From Burkholderiales bacterium (GTDB taxonomy: Bacteria; Pseudomonadota; Gammaproteobacteria; Burkholderiales; SG8-39), in NCBI GenBank assembly GCA_014860445.1, contig JACZJT010000017.1:80596-144595 (forward strand): a stretch of DNA of 64,000 nucleotides. The letters run 5' to 3'. The stretch's first letter is position 1; each line of letters opens with the position of its first letter. The notes beneath the pieces are model-generated. The model worked only from the letters and a program-made list of their open reading frames with translations. It ran no database searches and was not told the origin of the DNA. This document shows, one piece after another, positions 36,958 through 45,810 of this stretch. The translations under genes and the position numbers were made by a program.

Positions 36958-38817
36958 ATGTCCGAAGGACAGCCAACGACCGCGGCGGATCCCGGTCCGG
37001 CCCAAGGTTCCGAAAACAGCGCGCGCCAAAAGACTACGCGGAGCGCGCGGCGACGCCCGCGACGCATCGGAACGGTACGTCTGTCGATCCTGGCGATTGT
37101 GATCGGCATTGTGACCGGCCTGGGCGCCTTGGTGTTTCGCGATCTGATCGGCTTTATCCATAATTTACTGTTCCTCGGCCAGGTGAGCCTGGAATATGAC
37201 GCCAATGTATTTACGCCGGCCAGTCCCTGGGGGCCGTGGGTCATTCTGGTTCCGGTGCTCGGCGCGCTCGTCGTCACGTTCCTGGTCGAAAAGTTTGCGC
37301 CCGAGGCGCGCGGACACGGCGTGCCCGAAGTCATGGACGCGATCTACTACAAGGGCGGCGCGATCCGGCCGGTGGTCGCGGTGGTGAAGTCGCTCGCGTC
37401 CGCGGTCGCCATCGGCAGCGGATCCGCCGTCGGGCGCGAAGGCCCGATCATCCAGATCGGTTCGGCGCTGGGCTCGACCCTGGGGCAGCTGGTGCGCGTG
37501 CTCTCGGCCGAGCGCATCATCCTGGTCGCCGCGGGTGCCGGTGCCGGCATCGCCGCGACCTTCAACACACCGATCGGCGGCGTACTGTTCGCGATCGAGC
37601 TGCTGCTGCCCGAAGTCAGCATCCAGAGCTTTCTGCCGGTCGCGCTCGCCACCGGCACCGCGACCTTCGTCGGCCAGTTCTTCTTCGGCCAGCAGCCGGC
37701 GTTCGACGTGCCGCCGCTCGCCCCGCTGCACGCGGACGGCTCCGCGGTCATCAGCCTGTGCCTGTACGCGCTGCTCGGTGTGATCACCGGCCTCGCAGCG
37801 GCCGCCTTCGTGCTCGGCCTGCACAAGTTCGAGGACCTGTTCGAGCACATCAAGAATCGCTACCTGCGCCACGCGTTCGGCATGCTGCTCGTAGGCATCA
37901 TGATCTATGTCTTGTTCGAGAAGCTCGGCAACTACTTCGTCGAGGGGGTGGGCTACGCGACCATCCAGTCGATACTCCAGGGGCATTTCAATGTCTTCTG
38001 GTTTCTGGCGATTTTGTTTGTCTGCAAGCTGCTCGCCACTTGCCTGAGCCTGGGCTCGGGATCGTCCGGCGGCATCTTTTCGCCTTCGCTGTTCATGGGC
38101 GCGACCATAGGCGCCGCGTTCGCCGCCCTGCTCGAATCGCTGCACATGCCGGTGCCGATCAGCATCGCGTCCTTCGCGATGGTCGGCATGGGCGCCATGG
38201 TGGGCGGCGCGACCGGCGCGGTGATGACGGCCGTCACCATGATTTTCGAGATGACGCGGGACTACAACATCGTGATGCCGATGATCCTGGCCGTCGCATT
38301 GAGCGTCGGCGTGCGACGCCTGGTCTCGGCCGAGAGCATTTATACGCTCAAGCTGTTCCGGCGCGGACGTTTCCTGCCCAAGGCGCTGCATGCCAATGTC
38401 TTTCTGGAGCGGCGTGCGCACGAACTCATGGACAGCGATATCGCCGTCGCCCCGGCCGAAACCGACTTCGAGGAATTCCTCCTCCGACCCGAGCACCAAA
38501 GCCGGCGGCTGCACATTGTCGTCACGCACGCCGACCGCATCTTCGGCGTGCTGCGTATCAACACCGGGCTGAGGCGCGGTTTGGAGCACATGCACTCGGG
38601 AATCACGCTCGGCGATGTCGCCGATCGCAAATTCACCATCGTGCGCGCGAACGCGAGCGGCATCACGGTCATACGCCGCCTCGCGCGCAGGCATGCAATG
38701 ATGGCCGTGGTCGTGCGCGATCGCCGCGTGCCGCGCCCGGGCGACATCCTGGGCGTGATCACCAAAGAGCACGTGGCCGATTCCGTCACCGACAGCGTAC
38801 AGATCTATCCCGGGTGA
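36958..38817 (+). CDS. ClC-family chloride channel/antiporter with CBS domains
   Basis: This 619-residue protein has a basic N-terminal tail (about 1-38) and the ClC membrane core (about 40-460). The core holds the gating Glu161 in GSGSAVGREGPIIQIG, GGIFSPSLFMGA at the second filter helix, and GATGAVMTAVTMIFEMT. A C-terminal CBS-like pair follows (about 475-615). The GREGP motif with Glu suits either a H+/Cl- exchanger or a gated channel; the internal proton Glu was not assigned. It stands alone, with weak ribosome binding. Confidence 0.93.
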   Translation: MSEGQPTTAADPGPAQGSENSARQKTTRSARRRPRRIGTVRLSILAIVIGIVTGLGALVFRDLIGFIHNLLFLGQVSLEYDANVFTPASPWGPWVILVPVLGALVVTFLVEKFAPEARGHGVPEVMDAIYYKGGAIRPVVAVVKSLASAVAIGSGSAVGREGPIIQIGSALGSTLGQLVRVLSAERIILVAAGAGAGIAATFNTPIGGVLFAIELLLPEVSIQSFLPVALATGTATFVGQFFFGQQPAFDVPPLAPLHADGSAVISLCLYALLGVITGLAAAAFVLGLHKFEDLFEHIKNRYLRHAFGMLLVGIMIYVLFEKLGNYFVEGVGYATIQSILQGHFNVFWFLAILFVCKLLATCLSLGSGSSGGIFSPSLFMGATIGAAFAALLESLHMPVPISIASFAMVGMGAMVGGATGAVMTAVTMIFEMTRDYNIVMPMILAVALSVGVRRLVSAESIYTLKLFRRGRFLPKALHANVFLERRAHELMDSDIAVAPAETDFEEFLLRPEHQSRRLHIVVTHADRIFGVLRINTGLRRGLEHMHSGITLGDVADRKFTIVRANASGITVIRRLARRHAMMAVVVRDRRVPRPGDILGVITKEHVADSVTDSVQIYPG

Positions 38818-39041
38818 GCGGCGCTTAAGGACGCGCGTGCGGTTGATCCTCGGCCTAAGCCGCCCTTGGCGCGTCGAAATTCAGTTAGTTGCCTGAGTAG
38901 TTCGAGTCCTGGTCGGCTCCCCGATCAGGGCTCGAACCATACCCGGGATAGGCACCCGCAGGAATGGCAGCTCCGACCGATACGCTTGGCTTAGCCTCGG
39001 CTCCCGGCTGGATTGCAGTCTCTCGCCTGAAAATAAATGCT

Positions 39042-39061
39042 TATATTCGTTTGCGCATATA
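39042..39061. promoter_or_regulatory. ArsR-type operator (20-bp imperfect palindrome)
   Basis: TATATTCG at 39042-39049 and CGCATATA at 39054-39061 are inverted with one mismatch around TTTG, the 8-4-8 form of ArsR/SmtB operators. It ends 24 nt before the arsR-type start codon, so the regulator probably represses its own operon. Confidence 0.6.
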
Positions 39062-39085
39062 TCTGCTTCGGCGTATATTGTAAGC

Positions 39086-39424
39086 ATGGATGTCCAAGCA
39101 ACCTTCGATGCTCTCGCCGACGCGACCCGCCGTCGGATTCTGGCGCTGTTGATCCAGGAGAACGAGCTGTGTGTCTGCGAGCTTTCTACGGCCCTGGACG
39201 AAATTCAGCCGAAGATTTCACGACATCTGGGCGTATTGAAGGATGCGGGCGTGGTGACACCGCGGCGAAACGGGACCTGGATCTTCTATCGCCTGGCGGA
39301 AGAAATGCCGCAGTGGGCGAAAGCCTTGTTGTTGCCGCTGACCGCGGGGGCCGTCGCCGAATTCAAGGCGGATCGAAAGCGGTTGATCGCCTGGGCCGGT
39401 CGCCCCGAACGCGACACGGCGTGA
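39086..39424 (+). CDS. ArsR-family metalloregulator
   Basis: This 112-residue winged-helix repressor carries Cys29-Val-Cys31 in ENELCVCELSTALD, the alpha3 metalloid site of ArsR proteins that sense As(III)/Sb(III). Recognition helix: PKISRHLGVLKDAGVV; wing: RRNGTWIFYRL. It precedes the permease (12 nt) and a small thioredoxin gene, forming a likely auto-regulated operon with the operator just upstream. The third Cys of E. coli ArsR is not needed for sensing and is absent. Confidence 0.92.
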   Translation: MDVQATFDALADATRRRILALLIQENELCVCELSTALDEIQPKISRHLGVLKDAGVVTPRRNGTWIFYRLAEEMPQWAKALLLPLTAGAVAEFKADRKRLIAWAGRPERDTA

Positions 39425-39436
39425 GAGGCGGATTGA

Positions 39437-40486
39437 ATGACTGCGCTCACCGAAACCCCTGTAGCGCCGCGTCACGCCCCCTGGGGCCTGCTGTTGCTGT
39501 CGCTGGTTGCCTGGATCGCCGCCTACGCGAGCCTGCCGTCGTTCGCTGACACCGTTGTCTCCGCCTTAGGACTCGAAAGCAATACCCACCTCGCGGAAGC
39601 CGTTCGGTTTTTCGCCTATGACACGCCGAAAGTCCTGCTGCTGCTGACAGGGATTGTTTTCATCATGGGCGTGGTCCATACCTTTGTCGCCCCGGAGCGC
39701 ACCCGCGCGATGCTTTCGGGCAGACGCCTCGGCATTGGCAATGTGCTGGCAGCCAGCCTTGGAATCGTTACGCCGTTTTGTTCCTGTTCGGCCGTGCCGC
39801 TGTTCATCGGATTCCTCTCTGCGGGCGTCCCCCTGGGTGTCACCTTTTCCTTTCTGATTTCCGCGCCCATGGTGAACGAGATTGCGCTGGCGCTTCTGTT
39901 CGGACTGTTCGGCTGGAAGGTGGCGGCCATGTATCTTGCGTTGGGCCTGACGGTCGCCATCGCCGCCGGATTGATTATCGGCAAAATGGGCATGGAAATA
40001 CACCTCGAAGACTGGGTGCGTGCAATGCAGGCCACGCAGTCAGCCGACTACGAAGCGGTGCGCCCGAGTTGGGCCGAACGCATAGCTGCGGGCGTGGCCC
40101 ATGTGAAGGACATTGTGGGCAAGGTCTGGCCGTACATCCTCGCAGGCATCGCGCTGGGCGCGGGCATCCACGGCTATGTGCCGGAGGATTTCCTCGCGTC
40201 GATCATGGGCAAGGACGCGCCCTGGTGGTCGGTGCCGGCTGCCGTCCTGATCGGCGTGCCGATGTACACCAACGCCGCTGGCATCATTCCCATCGTCGAG
40301 GCGCTGATCGGCAAGGGCGCGGCATTGGGCACGGTGCTGGCATTCATGATGAGCGTGATTGCGCTGTCGCTGCCCGAGATGATCATTTTGCGCAAGGTGT
40401 TGAAGCTGCCGCTGATCGCCACCTTCGCCGGCGTAGTGGCGGTCGGCATCCTGTTCGTCGGCTATGTTTTCAACGCCGTTTTGTAG
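39437..40486 (+). CDS. Permease of the ArsP/DUF318 (YraQ) family
   Basis: This 349-residue membrane protein has about eight to ten spans. TPFCSCSAVPLFIGF (Cys115 and Cys117) is the diagnostic DUF318 motif; a second repeat has VPMYTNAAGIIPIVEAL. ArsP members export trivalent organoarsenicals such as methylarsenite. Linkage to an ArsR regulator with a Cys pair and a thioredoxin supports a metalloid role. Other DUF318 proteins have unknown substrates, so ArsP is not certain. No arsC, arsB or arsM gene is present here. Confidence 0.88.
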   Translation: MTALTETPVAPRHAPWGLLLLSLVAWIAAYASLPSFADTVVSALGLESNTHLAEAVRFFAYDTPKVLLLLTGIVFIMGVVHTFVAPERTRAMLSGRRLGIGNVLAASLGIVTPFCSCSAVPLFIGFLSAGVPLGVTFSFLISAPMVNEIALALLFGLFGWKVAAMYLALGLTVAIAAGLIIGKMGMEIHLEDWVRAMQATQSADYEAVRPSWAERIAAGVAHVKDIVGKVWPYILAGIALGAGIHGYVPEDFLASIMGKDAPWWSVPAAVLIGVPMYTNAAGIIPIVEALIGKGAALGTVLAFMMSVIALSLPEMIILRKVLKLPLIATFAGVVAVGILFVGYVFNAVL

Positions 40487-40566
40487 GGAGTCGGATTGTG
40501 CCGTCTCCCCCATCCACATTGTCATCGTGAACCTGGTTTTGAATTAAGCGCTACTGGAGAAATCAA

Positions 40567-40797
40567 ATGAAAAACGTCAAGGTGCTCGGCAGCGGTTGTG
40601 CCAACTGCAAAAATACCGCCAGACTCGTCGAAGATGTAGCAAAGGAAAAGGCTGTGGACATCCAGCTTGAAAAAATCGAAGACATGCAGCAAATCATGGG
40701 CTACGGCGTGATGTCCACGCCCGGCGTCGTCATCGACGGCAAGGTGGTGCACGCCGGCGGTGTGCCGTCGCGGAGCAAAGTCGAAGGCTGGTTCTGA
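40567..40797 (+). CDS. Small thioredoxin-fold protein (redox-active disulfide protein 2)
   Basis: This 76-residue protein has Cys11-Ala-Asn-Cys14 in VLGSGCANCKNT and the cis-Pro loop MSTPGVVIDGKVV. It is the minimal glutaredoxin-like fold of archaeal/bacterial disulfide proteins that often sit beside DUF318 permeases. It would provide reducing power or metalloid transfer in the cytoplasm for the permease. It lies 80 nt after the permease stop, with a GGAGAAATC ribosome binding site. Confidence 0.92.
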   Translation: MKNVKVLGSGCANCKNTARLVEDVAKEKAVDIQLEKIEDMQQIMGYGVMSTPGVVIDGKVVHAGGVPSRSKVEGWF

Positions 40798-40810
40798 CGC
40801 GACCGACTTA

Positions 40811-40831
40811 GGCCGGCCAGCGCAGCCGGCC
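40811..40831 (+). terminator. Inverted repeat after the arsR-permease-thioredoxin operon
   Basis: GGCCGGC at 40811-40817 pairs with GCCGGCC at 40825-40831 (7-bp GC stem, 7-nt loop), 14 nt after the thioredoxin stop. An A-rich stretch rather than T follows, so termination is only suggested. Confidence 0.45.
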
Positions 40832-40917
40832 CGGAAAAACCCGGCGACGCCCCAGCAAAACGTCCGGGTCCGGCGAACCCGGTCACCGGCCTCGTCAGCG
40901 CAGTCTGCCTGCACTGC

Positions 40918-41769
40918 TTAGTTGATATCGCAGACGCGGTCCTTGTTAATGATCTGGATCATCGATTCGTCCGCCCGCCAGGCGCCGCGCTTTGTATCCC
41001 AGATCAGTACCGACGAGTAATCCTCCGGCCGGCAGGTCAGCGACTGCCCCCGGTATTTTTTCGACGCCTTGGCTGTGCCCAGGACGCTCACTTCCATCCG
41101 GTAGCGCAGTACGCGGCGCTTGGGTGTGCCGGCAAGTTTTGGCGGTGCGAGCAATTTCATCGACTTCACCTCCATATCGCTACGCTTGCCCGCCCAGGCC
41201 TCGCGGAAAATCGCCAGCGCCGCCTCTTCGGCGGGCTGCGCCGGGTCGCCGGGCGCGCCGAGCTCGGTCACCGGTCCGATCGCAACCTGGTCAAAACGCC
41301 AGGACTTGCCCTCGCCGCGATACAGCGCAGCGACCTCGAAACGCGCTTTGCTCTTGTTGGGGCGTTCAACCGTAACCAGCGCAACCTGGCGCGCGAACGA
41401 GCCTTGTATGGTCTCGTAGGATGTAATCCAGGCGCTGTACCAACTCGATCCGATGTACGCACTGTCGGTTACGCGCTGGCTCGCCGAATACTGCGGCTTG
41501 CCTTTGCGCTCGACCGACAGAACGCGCTCCCGCGGTGCCGTGGTCTTCCAATGGTCTTCGATCTTGCGCTTCACCTGCGGCCAGGACAGCAAGCCGTCCG
41601 CCTGCGCGGCGGACGCGAACAGAATCGAAACAGCGAAGAGCACGACCTTCAGCCTTTTGCAAAACGACGGGACCGACATTCCGCCACGCGAGCCTGCGTC
41701 GGCATGCCGGTTGATGGGAAGCCGCGCGGCCTTGGGCGACTGGGTTCGCGTACGCATGCGCATGTGCAT
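40918..41769 (-). CDS. Secreted protein of unknown function
   Basis: This 283-residue protein starts from the ATG at 41769, which has GGAGGAG six bases upstream. That leaves a basic 40-residue leader before the hydrophobic signal segment VVLFAVSILFASAAQADG. The alternative ATG at 41679 gives a standard signal peptide but a poor ribosome binding site. The mature part (LLSWPQVKRKIEDHWKTTAP, then WYSAWITSYETIQGSFARQ) shows no recognised domain, and two late Cys (LTCRPED, DRVCDIN) may form a disulfide. The gene stands alone. Confidence 0.7.
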   Translation of the reverse strand: MHMRMRTRTQSPKAARLPINRHADAGSRGGMSVPSFCKRLKVVLFAVSILFASAAQADGLLSWPQVKRKIEDHWKTTAPRERVLSVERKGKPQYSASQRVTDSAYIGSSWYSAWITSYETIQGSFARQVALVTVERPNKSKARFEVAALYRGEGKSWRFDQVAIGPVTELGAPGDPAQPAEEAALAIFREAWAGKRSDMEVKSMKLLAPPKLAGTPKRRVLRYRMEVSVLGTAKASKKYRGQSLTCRPEDYSSVLIWDTKRGAWRADESMIQIINKDRVCDIN

Positions 41770-42049
41770 TCCAGGCTCCTCCATATAAGCGTACAGCCGG
41801 GATTGGGCGAGAATGTCGATCAGGTACCGGGCAATCTATAACATCCGCCGGCGTGTCGCAACGCCTGGCATGCCTTGCGCTGAGCAATCGGATCCGCGCC
41901 GCGCGCTCAGGCTTCGATATTCATAGGGGAAAGTACGTTAGCGATGCAGCGGCCGCTTTCGGTGAGCGGTACAGCATCGACGTCCGGTTCGGCGCCGGGC
42001 CCTGAACGGTCACATAGACACCCGGCTCTGTCAAAACGACCGGCTGCCA

Positions 42050-42871
42050 CTACTCTGGAATATTGAAACCTTTTTCTCTGAACAATTTCAAACAGACCTC
42101 TGCCACCGCTGCATCATAGGACGTACCGCGACCACGCTCGATTTCCGCCAATGCCTTGTCAATGCCCAGCCCTGCACGATATGGTCGATGTGACGACATC
42201 GACTCTACGGTATCGGCAACAGCGAGAATTCGCGCCTCGACGATGATGTCTTCACCTCTGAGCCCTTGCGGATAACCCGTGCCATCCATGCGCTCGTGAT
42301 GCTGCAAAGCCACTTCGGCGATAGGCCATGGAAACTCCACGCCTTTAAGAACATCGTGGCCCGCTTGAGGATGCTGCTTGATCAGGCTGTATTCAATCTC
42401 GGTCAGCTTTCCGGGCTTCGCTAGAATTTCTGCGGGGATTACCATCTTGCCAACGTCGTGCAAATAACCGGCCACACGTATGCCTTCCTGCCGGCTTGTA
42501 TCGAAGCCCAGTTCGGCACTGATGGCCACTGATATTTCTGCCACGCGTCGTTCGTGGCCAGCTGTGTACGGGTCGCGCAATTCACTCAGAATCATTGCAA
42601 CGCGCACCGTATTCATCAAAGCGCCGTGCAGCCGCTCGTTGGCGATCACCAGCTCTGCAGCGCGCTTCCCTTTTTCGGCATTCTGGAAAGCAAGTTCCTT
42701 GTTGGCGATGACCAATTCCGCTGCGCGCTTTTCCTTTTCGGCATTCTGGAAAGCAAGTTCCTTGTTAACGATGGCTAAACTCTTAAGCGCAGAGCTGAGC
42801 TGCGTGTTTTCCGACATCAATGCAATTTCGTCCACCGGTTTGGACAAGTGCGAAGGCTTGGCTCTCGACAT
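42050..42871 (-). CDS. HD-GYP phosphodiesterase with 21-residue coiled-coil repeats
   Basis: This 273-residue soluble protein has an N-terminal coiled coil (about 15-80). Two near-identical 21-residue repeats lie there (KELAFQNAEKEKRAAELVIAN and its copy with EKGKR), encoded by a 63-bp tandem duplication at about 42640-42766. The HD-GYP domain follows (about 90-273), with YLHDVGKM and HHERMDGTGYPQG intact. It should degrade cyclic-di-GMP. It has no receiver or sensor domain. The catalytic domain is closely similar to that of 17674-20178, including EIERGRGT and CLKLFREKG at the end. Confidence 0.92.
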   Translation of the reverse strand: MSRAKPSHLSKPVDEIALMSENTQLSSALKSLAIVNKELAFQNAEKEKRAAELVIANKELAFQNAEKGKRAAELVIANERLHGALMNTVRVAMILSELRDPYTAGHERRVAEISVAISAELGFDTSRQEGIRVAGYLHDVGKMVIPAEILAKPGKLTEIEYSLIKQHPQAGHDVLKGVEFPWPIAEVALQHHERMDGTGYPQGLRGEDIIVEARILAVADTVESMSSHRPYRAGLGIDKALAEIERGRGTSYDAAVAEVCLKLFREKGFNIPE

Positions 42872-43066
42872 GCAAGTGCTCCATCACGGATCGGATACGG
42901 CGTGCCTTTAACGTACCATACATCTGAAAAAAAACAGATCACTTGACTTTGGTCAAAACACTATGCTGGTCCGTTTATGGCCCGTAGAGCGTATTCCCAA
43001 CGCCGCCCGGCCGCGCAGACAGCGTGTCACAATTCCGTAATCGAACTGTCACATTGGATTGCCGCC

Positions 43067-43780
43067 ATGACCCCACTTCCGTTTTATCTCTCGCCGGACC
43101 TCGTCGAAATGATTTCCCGACTGTTGATGGCTGTTGCCGCAGGGTCGCTGGTTGGACTGGAGCGCTATCACCGGGGCCACCCCGCGGGCATGCGCACTTT
43201 CGCGCTCGTGAGCCTGACCTCTGCGCTGCTGACCGTTGCGCTCACCTCCGGACCCTATTCCTACCTGATGGGCACGGCGGACAACGGCGGAAGCCGCGTG
43301 GTACAGGGAATACTGGCGGGGATTGGTTTCATCGGCGCCGGCGTGATCGTCAGGGAAGGCCTGTCGGTGCGCGGCCTGACCTCCGCCGCCTGCATGTGGG
43401 CCGTATCCGCCATCGGAATCCTGATAGGAACAGGCGAGATCCTGCTCGGCTTCATCGGGGCGATTTTTGTCTTGACGATCCTGATGGTCTTCCGCTGGCT
43501 CGATCGGTTCATTCCCCGGCGCTCTTACGCGATGGTGCATGCGAAATTCACCAGAGAGGCCGTGCCAGACGAGAAGGGCTTGACTAAACAGTTCGAAAGC
43601 TATGGCTTCACGGTCCTGTCGCTTGCCTTCAAGGGCGCCAAGAGCGGCGCGCTTGAGATCCGCGCAAGCGTCTGGGCACCTGGAAAAACGGCGGCCGATG
43701 CCCGCGCCCACCTGGCGCTGAATTTCCGCTCCGACCCGAAGGTTGTGGATTTTTCAGTCGAACCCGTGACATCAGAGTAA
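43067..43780 (+). CDS. MgtC/SapB-family membrane protein
   Basis: This 237-residue protein has four or five N-terminal spans (about 10-150) with family motifs AAGSLVGLERYHRGHPAGMRT, GGSRVVQGILAGIGFIGAG and VREGLSVRGLTSAACMW. A C-terminal soluble ACT-like domain follows (about 160-237). MgtC proteins help growth in low Mg2+ and modulate membrane energetics, though their exact activity is debated. The ATG at 43067 was chosen because the upstream frame is unlike the family. It is convergent with the decarboxylase alpha gene. Confidence 0.92.
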   Translation: MTPLPFYLSPDLVEMISRLLMAVAAGSLVGLERYHRGHPAGMRTFALVSLTSALLTVALTSGPYSYLMGTADNGGSRVVQGILAGIGFIGAGVIVREGLSVRGLTSAACMWAVSAIGILIGTGEILLGFIGAIFVLTILMVFRWLDRFIPRRSYAMVHAKFTREAVPDEKGLTKQFESYGFTVLSLAFKGAKSGALEIRASVWAPGKTAADARAHLALNFRSDPKVVDFSVEPVTSE

Positions 43781-43813
43781 CAGGAACGCAGGCGCCGCTC
43801 GGACGAACATTTG

Positions 43814-43895
43814 TGAACATTGGAACGGCCGGAAATCAGGTGCTGCCTGATCTTCCGGCCAGTCAAATGGTCAAAATTGGCAAGTCCCCCTGCCC
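43814..43895. repeat. 82-bp dispersed repeat, copy 2, with strong hairpin
   Basis: Same length and ends as 34408-34489. Inside it GGCCGGAAATCAGG (43827-43840) pairs with CCTGATCTTCCGGCC (43846-43860), a 14-bp stem with one bulge. It lies between converging mgtC and the decarboxylase alpha gene, so it may serve as a bidirectional terminator. Confidence 0.6.
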
Positions 43896-43910
43896 CATCC
43901 TGGACCGCCC

Positions 43911-45644
43911 TCAGCCCTTGATCACCCTCGGCAGCAGCATCTGGTGGCGTGGGCAGATCGACTTCGGGTTCTGGTAGACCGCACCGGCGAAGGCCTTGAG
44001 ATAGCCGCGCAACGCTTTCAAGTCCACGATCTCGTCGACGAATCCGTAGCGCGCGCAGTAGGCCGGGCGCGAGGTGTCGTAATACTTCTGCGCCATCTCG
44101 TTCATTGTTTTCGCCAGCGGCTCGAGCGGCTTGCCCGAATCCTTGTCCTTGATCGCGCGGCGCGAGTAGCTCGCCACCGCCGCGGTCTCGCCGTGCATGA
44201 CGTAGATCTCGGTCGCGGCCGTGCCCAGGGTGAAGGCGTTCTGGCGATTGGCCGTGGGCCCGCCCATGATGTAGTGCGCCGCGGCGCTGCCTTTGCGCAG
44301 CACCACCAGCATCATCGGGATGTCGGCGTTCTGGATCGAGTAGACCAGCGACTGGCCGATGCCGAGCAGTTCCGCCTTTTCAGCGATGTCGCCGACGTCG
44401 ATGCCGGTGGTGTCCTGAAACCAGATCACGGGCACGCGGTCGCGCGCGCACAGGGTGACGAACTCGTTCATCTTGATCAGGCCCTGGCGATACAGCTTGC
44501 CGCCGATGCCGGGGTAGTCGGCGTACTCCGGATAGCCCTTGGGCAAGAGGCCCTGGCGGTTGCCGATGGCACCGATGAGCATGCCGTCGATTTTCACCAG
44601 GCCGGTGTAGACCTCCGGTCCGTAGCCCGGGCGGAATTCCATGTGCTCGCTGCCGTCGACCAGGCGCGCAAGAATATCGTCGAAGGAATAGTCGGACTTC
44701 TGGTTGATCGGCAGCAGGTTGTACAACTCGCCCACCGGGAGTTGCGGCTCGGCGGGCTCGGCCACGCGGAAAAACTTCGGGTCGTACGCGGGGATCATGG
44801 CCATGTATTCCTTGATCCCGTCGAGCACGCCGGTTTCTTCGTCGCACACGCGCGTGAAAAAACCCGTTGAATCGTAATGGGTGGAAACGCTGCCGGGAGG
44901 CTTGCTCTTCATGTCGCGCGTCACGTTGATCAACTGCTCCAGCCCGGCGACATCGAAGCCGCCCTGCGGCGCCATGCCCGAGACGATGCCGACACCGCCC
45001 ACGGCAATGTTCGCGTCCTTGTGCGCGATCAGGATGGTCGGGCTGATCGCCTGATAGCCGCCGCCCGCGGGATTGGTGCCGTAGATGCCGGCGAGCACCG
45101 GTATGCCGGCCTGCTCCAGTTCGGCGTGGCGGAAAAACGGCGCGCCCGAACCGCGGCGGTCGGCGTAGAACTTCTCCTGGTCGGGCAGCTTCACGCCGCT
45201 GCAGTTCACCAGCCACACCAGCGGGATGTGCAGGCGCTTGGCGAGGTTGGTCACGCGCAGGATGTTGTCGGGCTGCCCGGCGATCCACGCCCCGGCGAGC
45301 ACCTTGTTGTCGAAGCCGATGATCACCGCCCAGCGCCCGCCGATCTTGCCCAGGCCGTCGACCACGTTGGTCGTGCCCTCTTCGTTGTCCGCCGGATTGT
45401 AGAGGCTGTGCAGCGGCTGCCAGGTCCCCGGATCGACCAGGTACTCCAGCCGCTGCCATACGGTCAGCCCGCCGCGCTCGTTGATCTTGGCCGTGGGGAT
45501 GCCCACCTCCTCCACCGCTTTTTTCGCCGCAGCGATCTCAGCCTCGATGGCCTCCAGCTTGGCGCGGCTGTCCTGCGTGCGCGCGATGCGGTTCTCCTTC
45601 ATCGGCTTGCCGAAGCCCGGCATTTTCTCGAAATAGGGTCTCAT
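43911..45644 (-). CDS. gcdA: Glutaconyl-CoA decarboxylase alpha subunit (carboxyltransferase)
   Basis: This 577-residue carboxyltransferase moves CO2 from glutaconyl-CoA to biotin. It matches GcdA of Acidaminococcus (587 residues) from the start (YFEKMPGFGKPMKE) to the end (NPKSICPRHQMLLPRVIKG). Shared blocks include VWLVNCSGVKLPDQEKFYA, AGIYGTNPAGGGYQAISPT, QDTTGIDVGDIAEKAELLG and AAHYIMGGP. Ordinary propionyl- or methylcrotonyl-CoA carboxylase beta subunits are shorter (510-540) and lack this N-terminus. No biotin carboxylase gene is present, supporting decarboxylase rather than carboxylase function. The membrane beta subunit is at 1799-2947, the biotin carrier at 47018-47230. Confidence 0.9.
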   Translation of the reverse strand: MRPYFEKMPGFGKPMKENRIARTQDSRAKLEAIEAEIAAAKKAVEEVGIPTAKINERGGLTVWQRLEYLVDPGTWQPLHSLYNPADNEEGTTNVVDGLGKIGGRWAVIIGFDNKVLAGAWIAGQPDNILRVTNLAKRLHIPLVWLVNCSGVKLPDQEKFYADRRGSGAPFFRHAELEQAGIPVLAGIYGTNPAGGGYQAISPTILIAHKDANIAVGGVGIVSGMAPQGGFDVAGLEQLINVTRDMKSKPPGSVSTHYDSTGFFTRVCDEETGVLDGIKEYMAMIPAYDPKFFRVAEPAEPQLPVGELYNLLPINQKSDYSFDDILARLVDGSEHMEFRPGYGPEVYTGLVKIDGMLIGAIGNRQGLLPKGYPEYADYPGIGGKLYRQGLIKMNEFVTLCARDRVPVIWFQDTTGIDVGDIAEKAELLGIGQSLVYSIQNADIPMMLVVLRKGSAAAHYIMGGPTANRQNAFTLGTAATEIYVMHGETAAVASYSRRAIKDKDSGKPLEPLAKTMNEMAQKYYDTSRPAYCARYGFVDEIVDLKALRGYLKAFAGAVYQNPKSICPRHQMLLPRVIKG

Positions 45645-45707
45645 GCTGGTTCCTTTTTTTGCACGGGGTCAGAGCCCCATCTATGCGTTATGCAATCTTT
45701 GAAAATT

Positions 45708-45785
45708 GTCATTCCGAGGCCGAAGGCCGAGGAATCTGCTTCTTGTAATTTGGAAAAAGCAGATTCCTCGCGTTGCTCGGAATGA
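45708..45785. repeat. Intergenic inverted repeat (TCATTCCGAG family)
   Basis: GTCATTCCGAG at 45708 and CTCGGAATGAC ending 45785 are perfect inverted ends. Inside, GAGGAATCTGCTT pairs with AAGCAGATTCCTC. This is the layout of a common dispersed palindromic repeat of betaproteobacteria. It separates gcdA from the acyl-CoA dehydrogenase gene on the same strand and may affect mRNA processing. Confidence 0.75.
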
Positions 45786-45810
45786 CAGAGCTGTGACTGC
45801 TGGCCCTGCG

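Noticed and set aside
37165-38772. Minus-strand frame of 535 codons opposite the ClC gene
   Set aside because: Shadow frame with low-complexity His/Asp/Arg composition; the plus strand has all ClC motifs.
43911-45644. Propionyl- or methylcrotonyl-CoA carboxylase beta subunit
   Set aside because: Length of 577, GcdA-type N-terminus and absence of a biotin carboxylase gene fit glutaconyl-CoA decarboxylase better.
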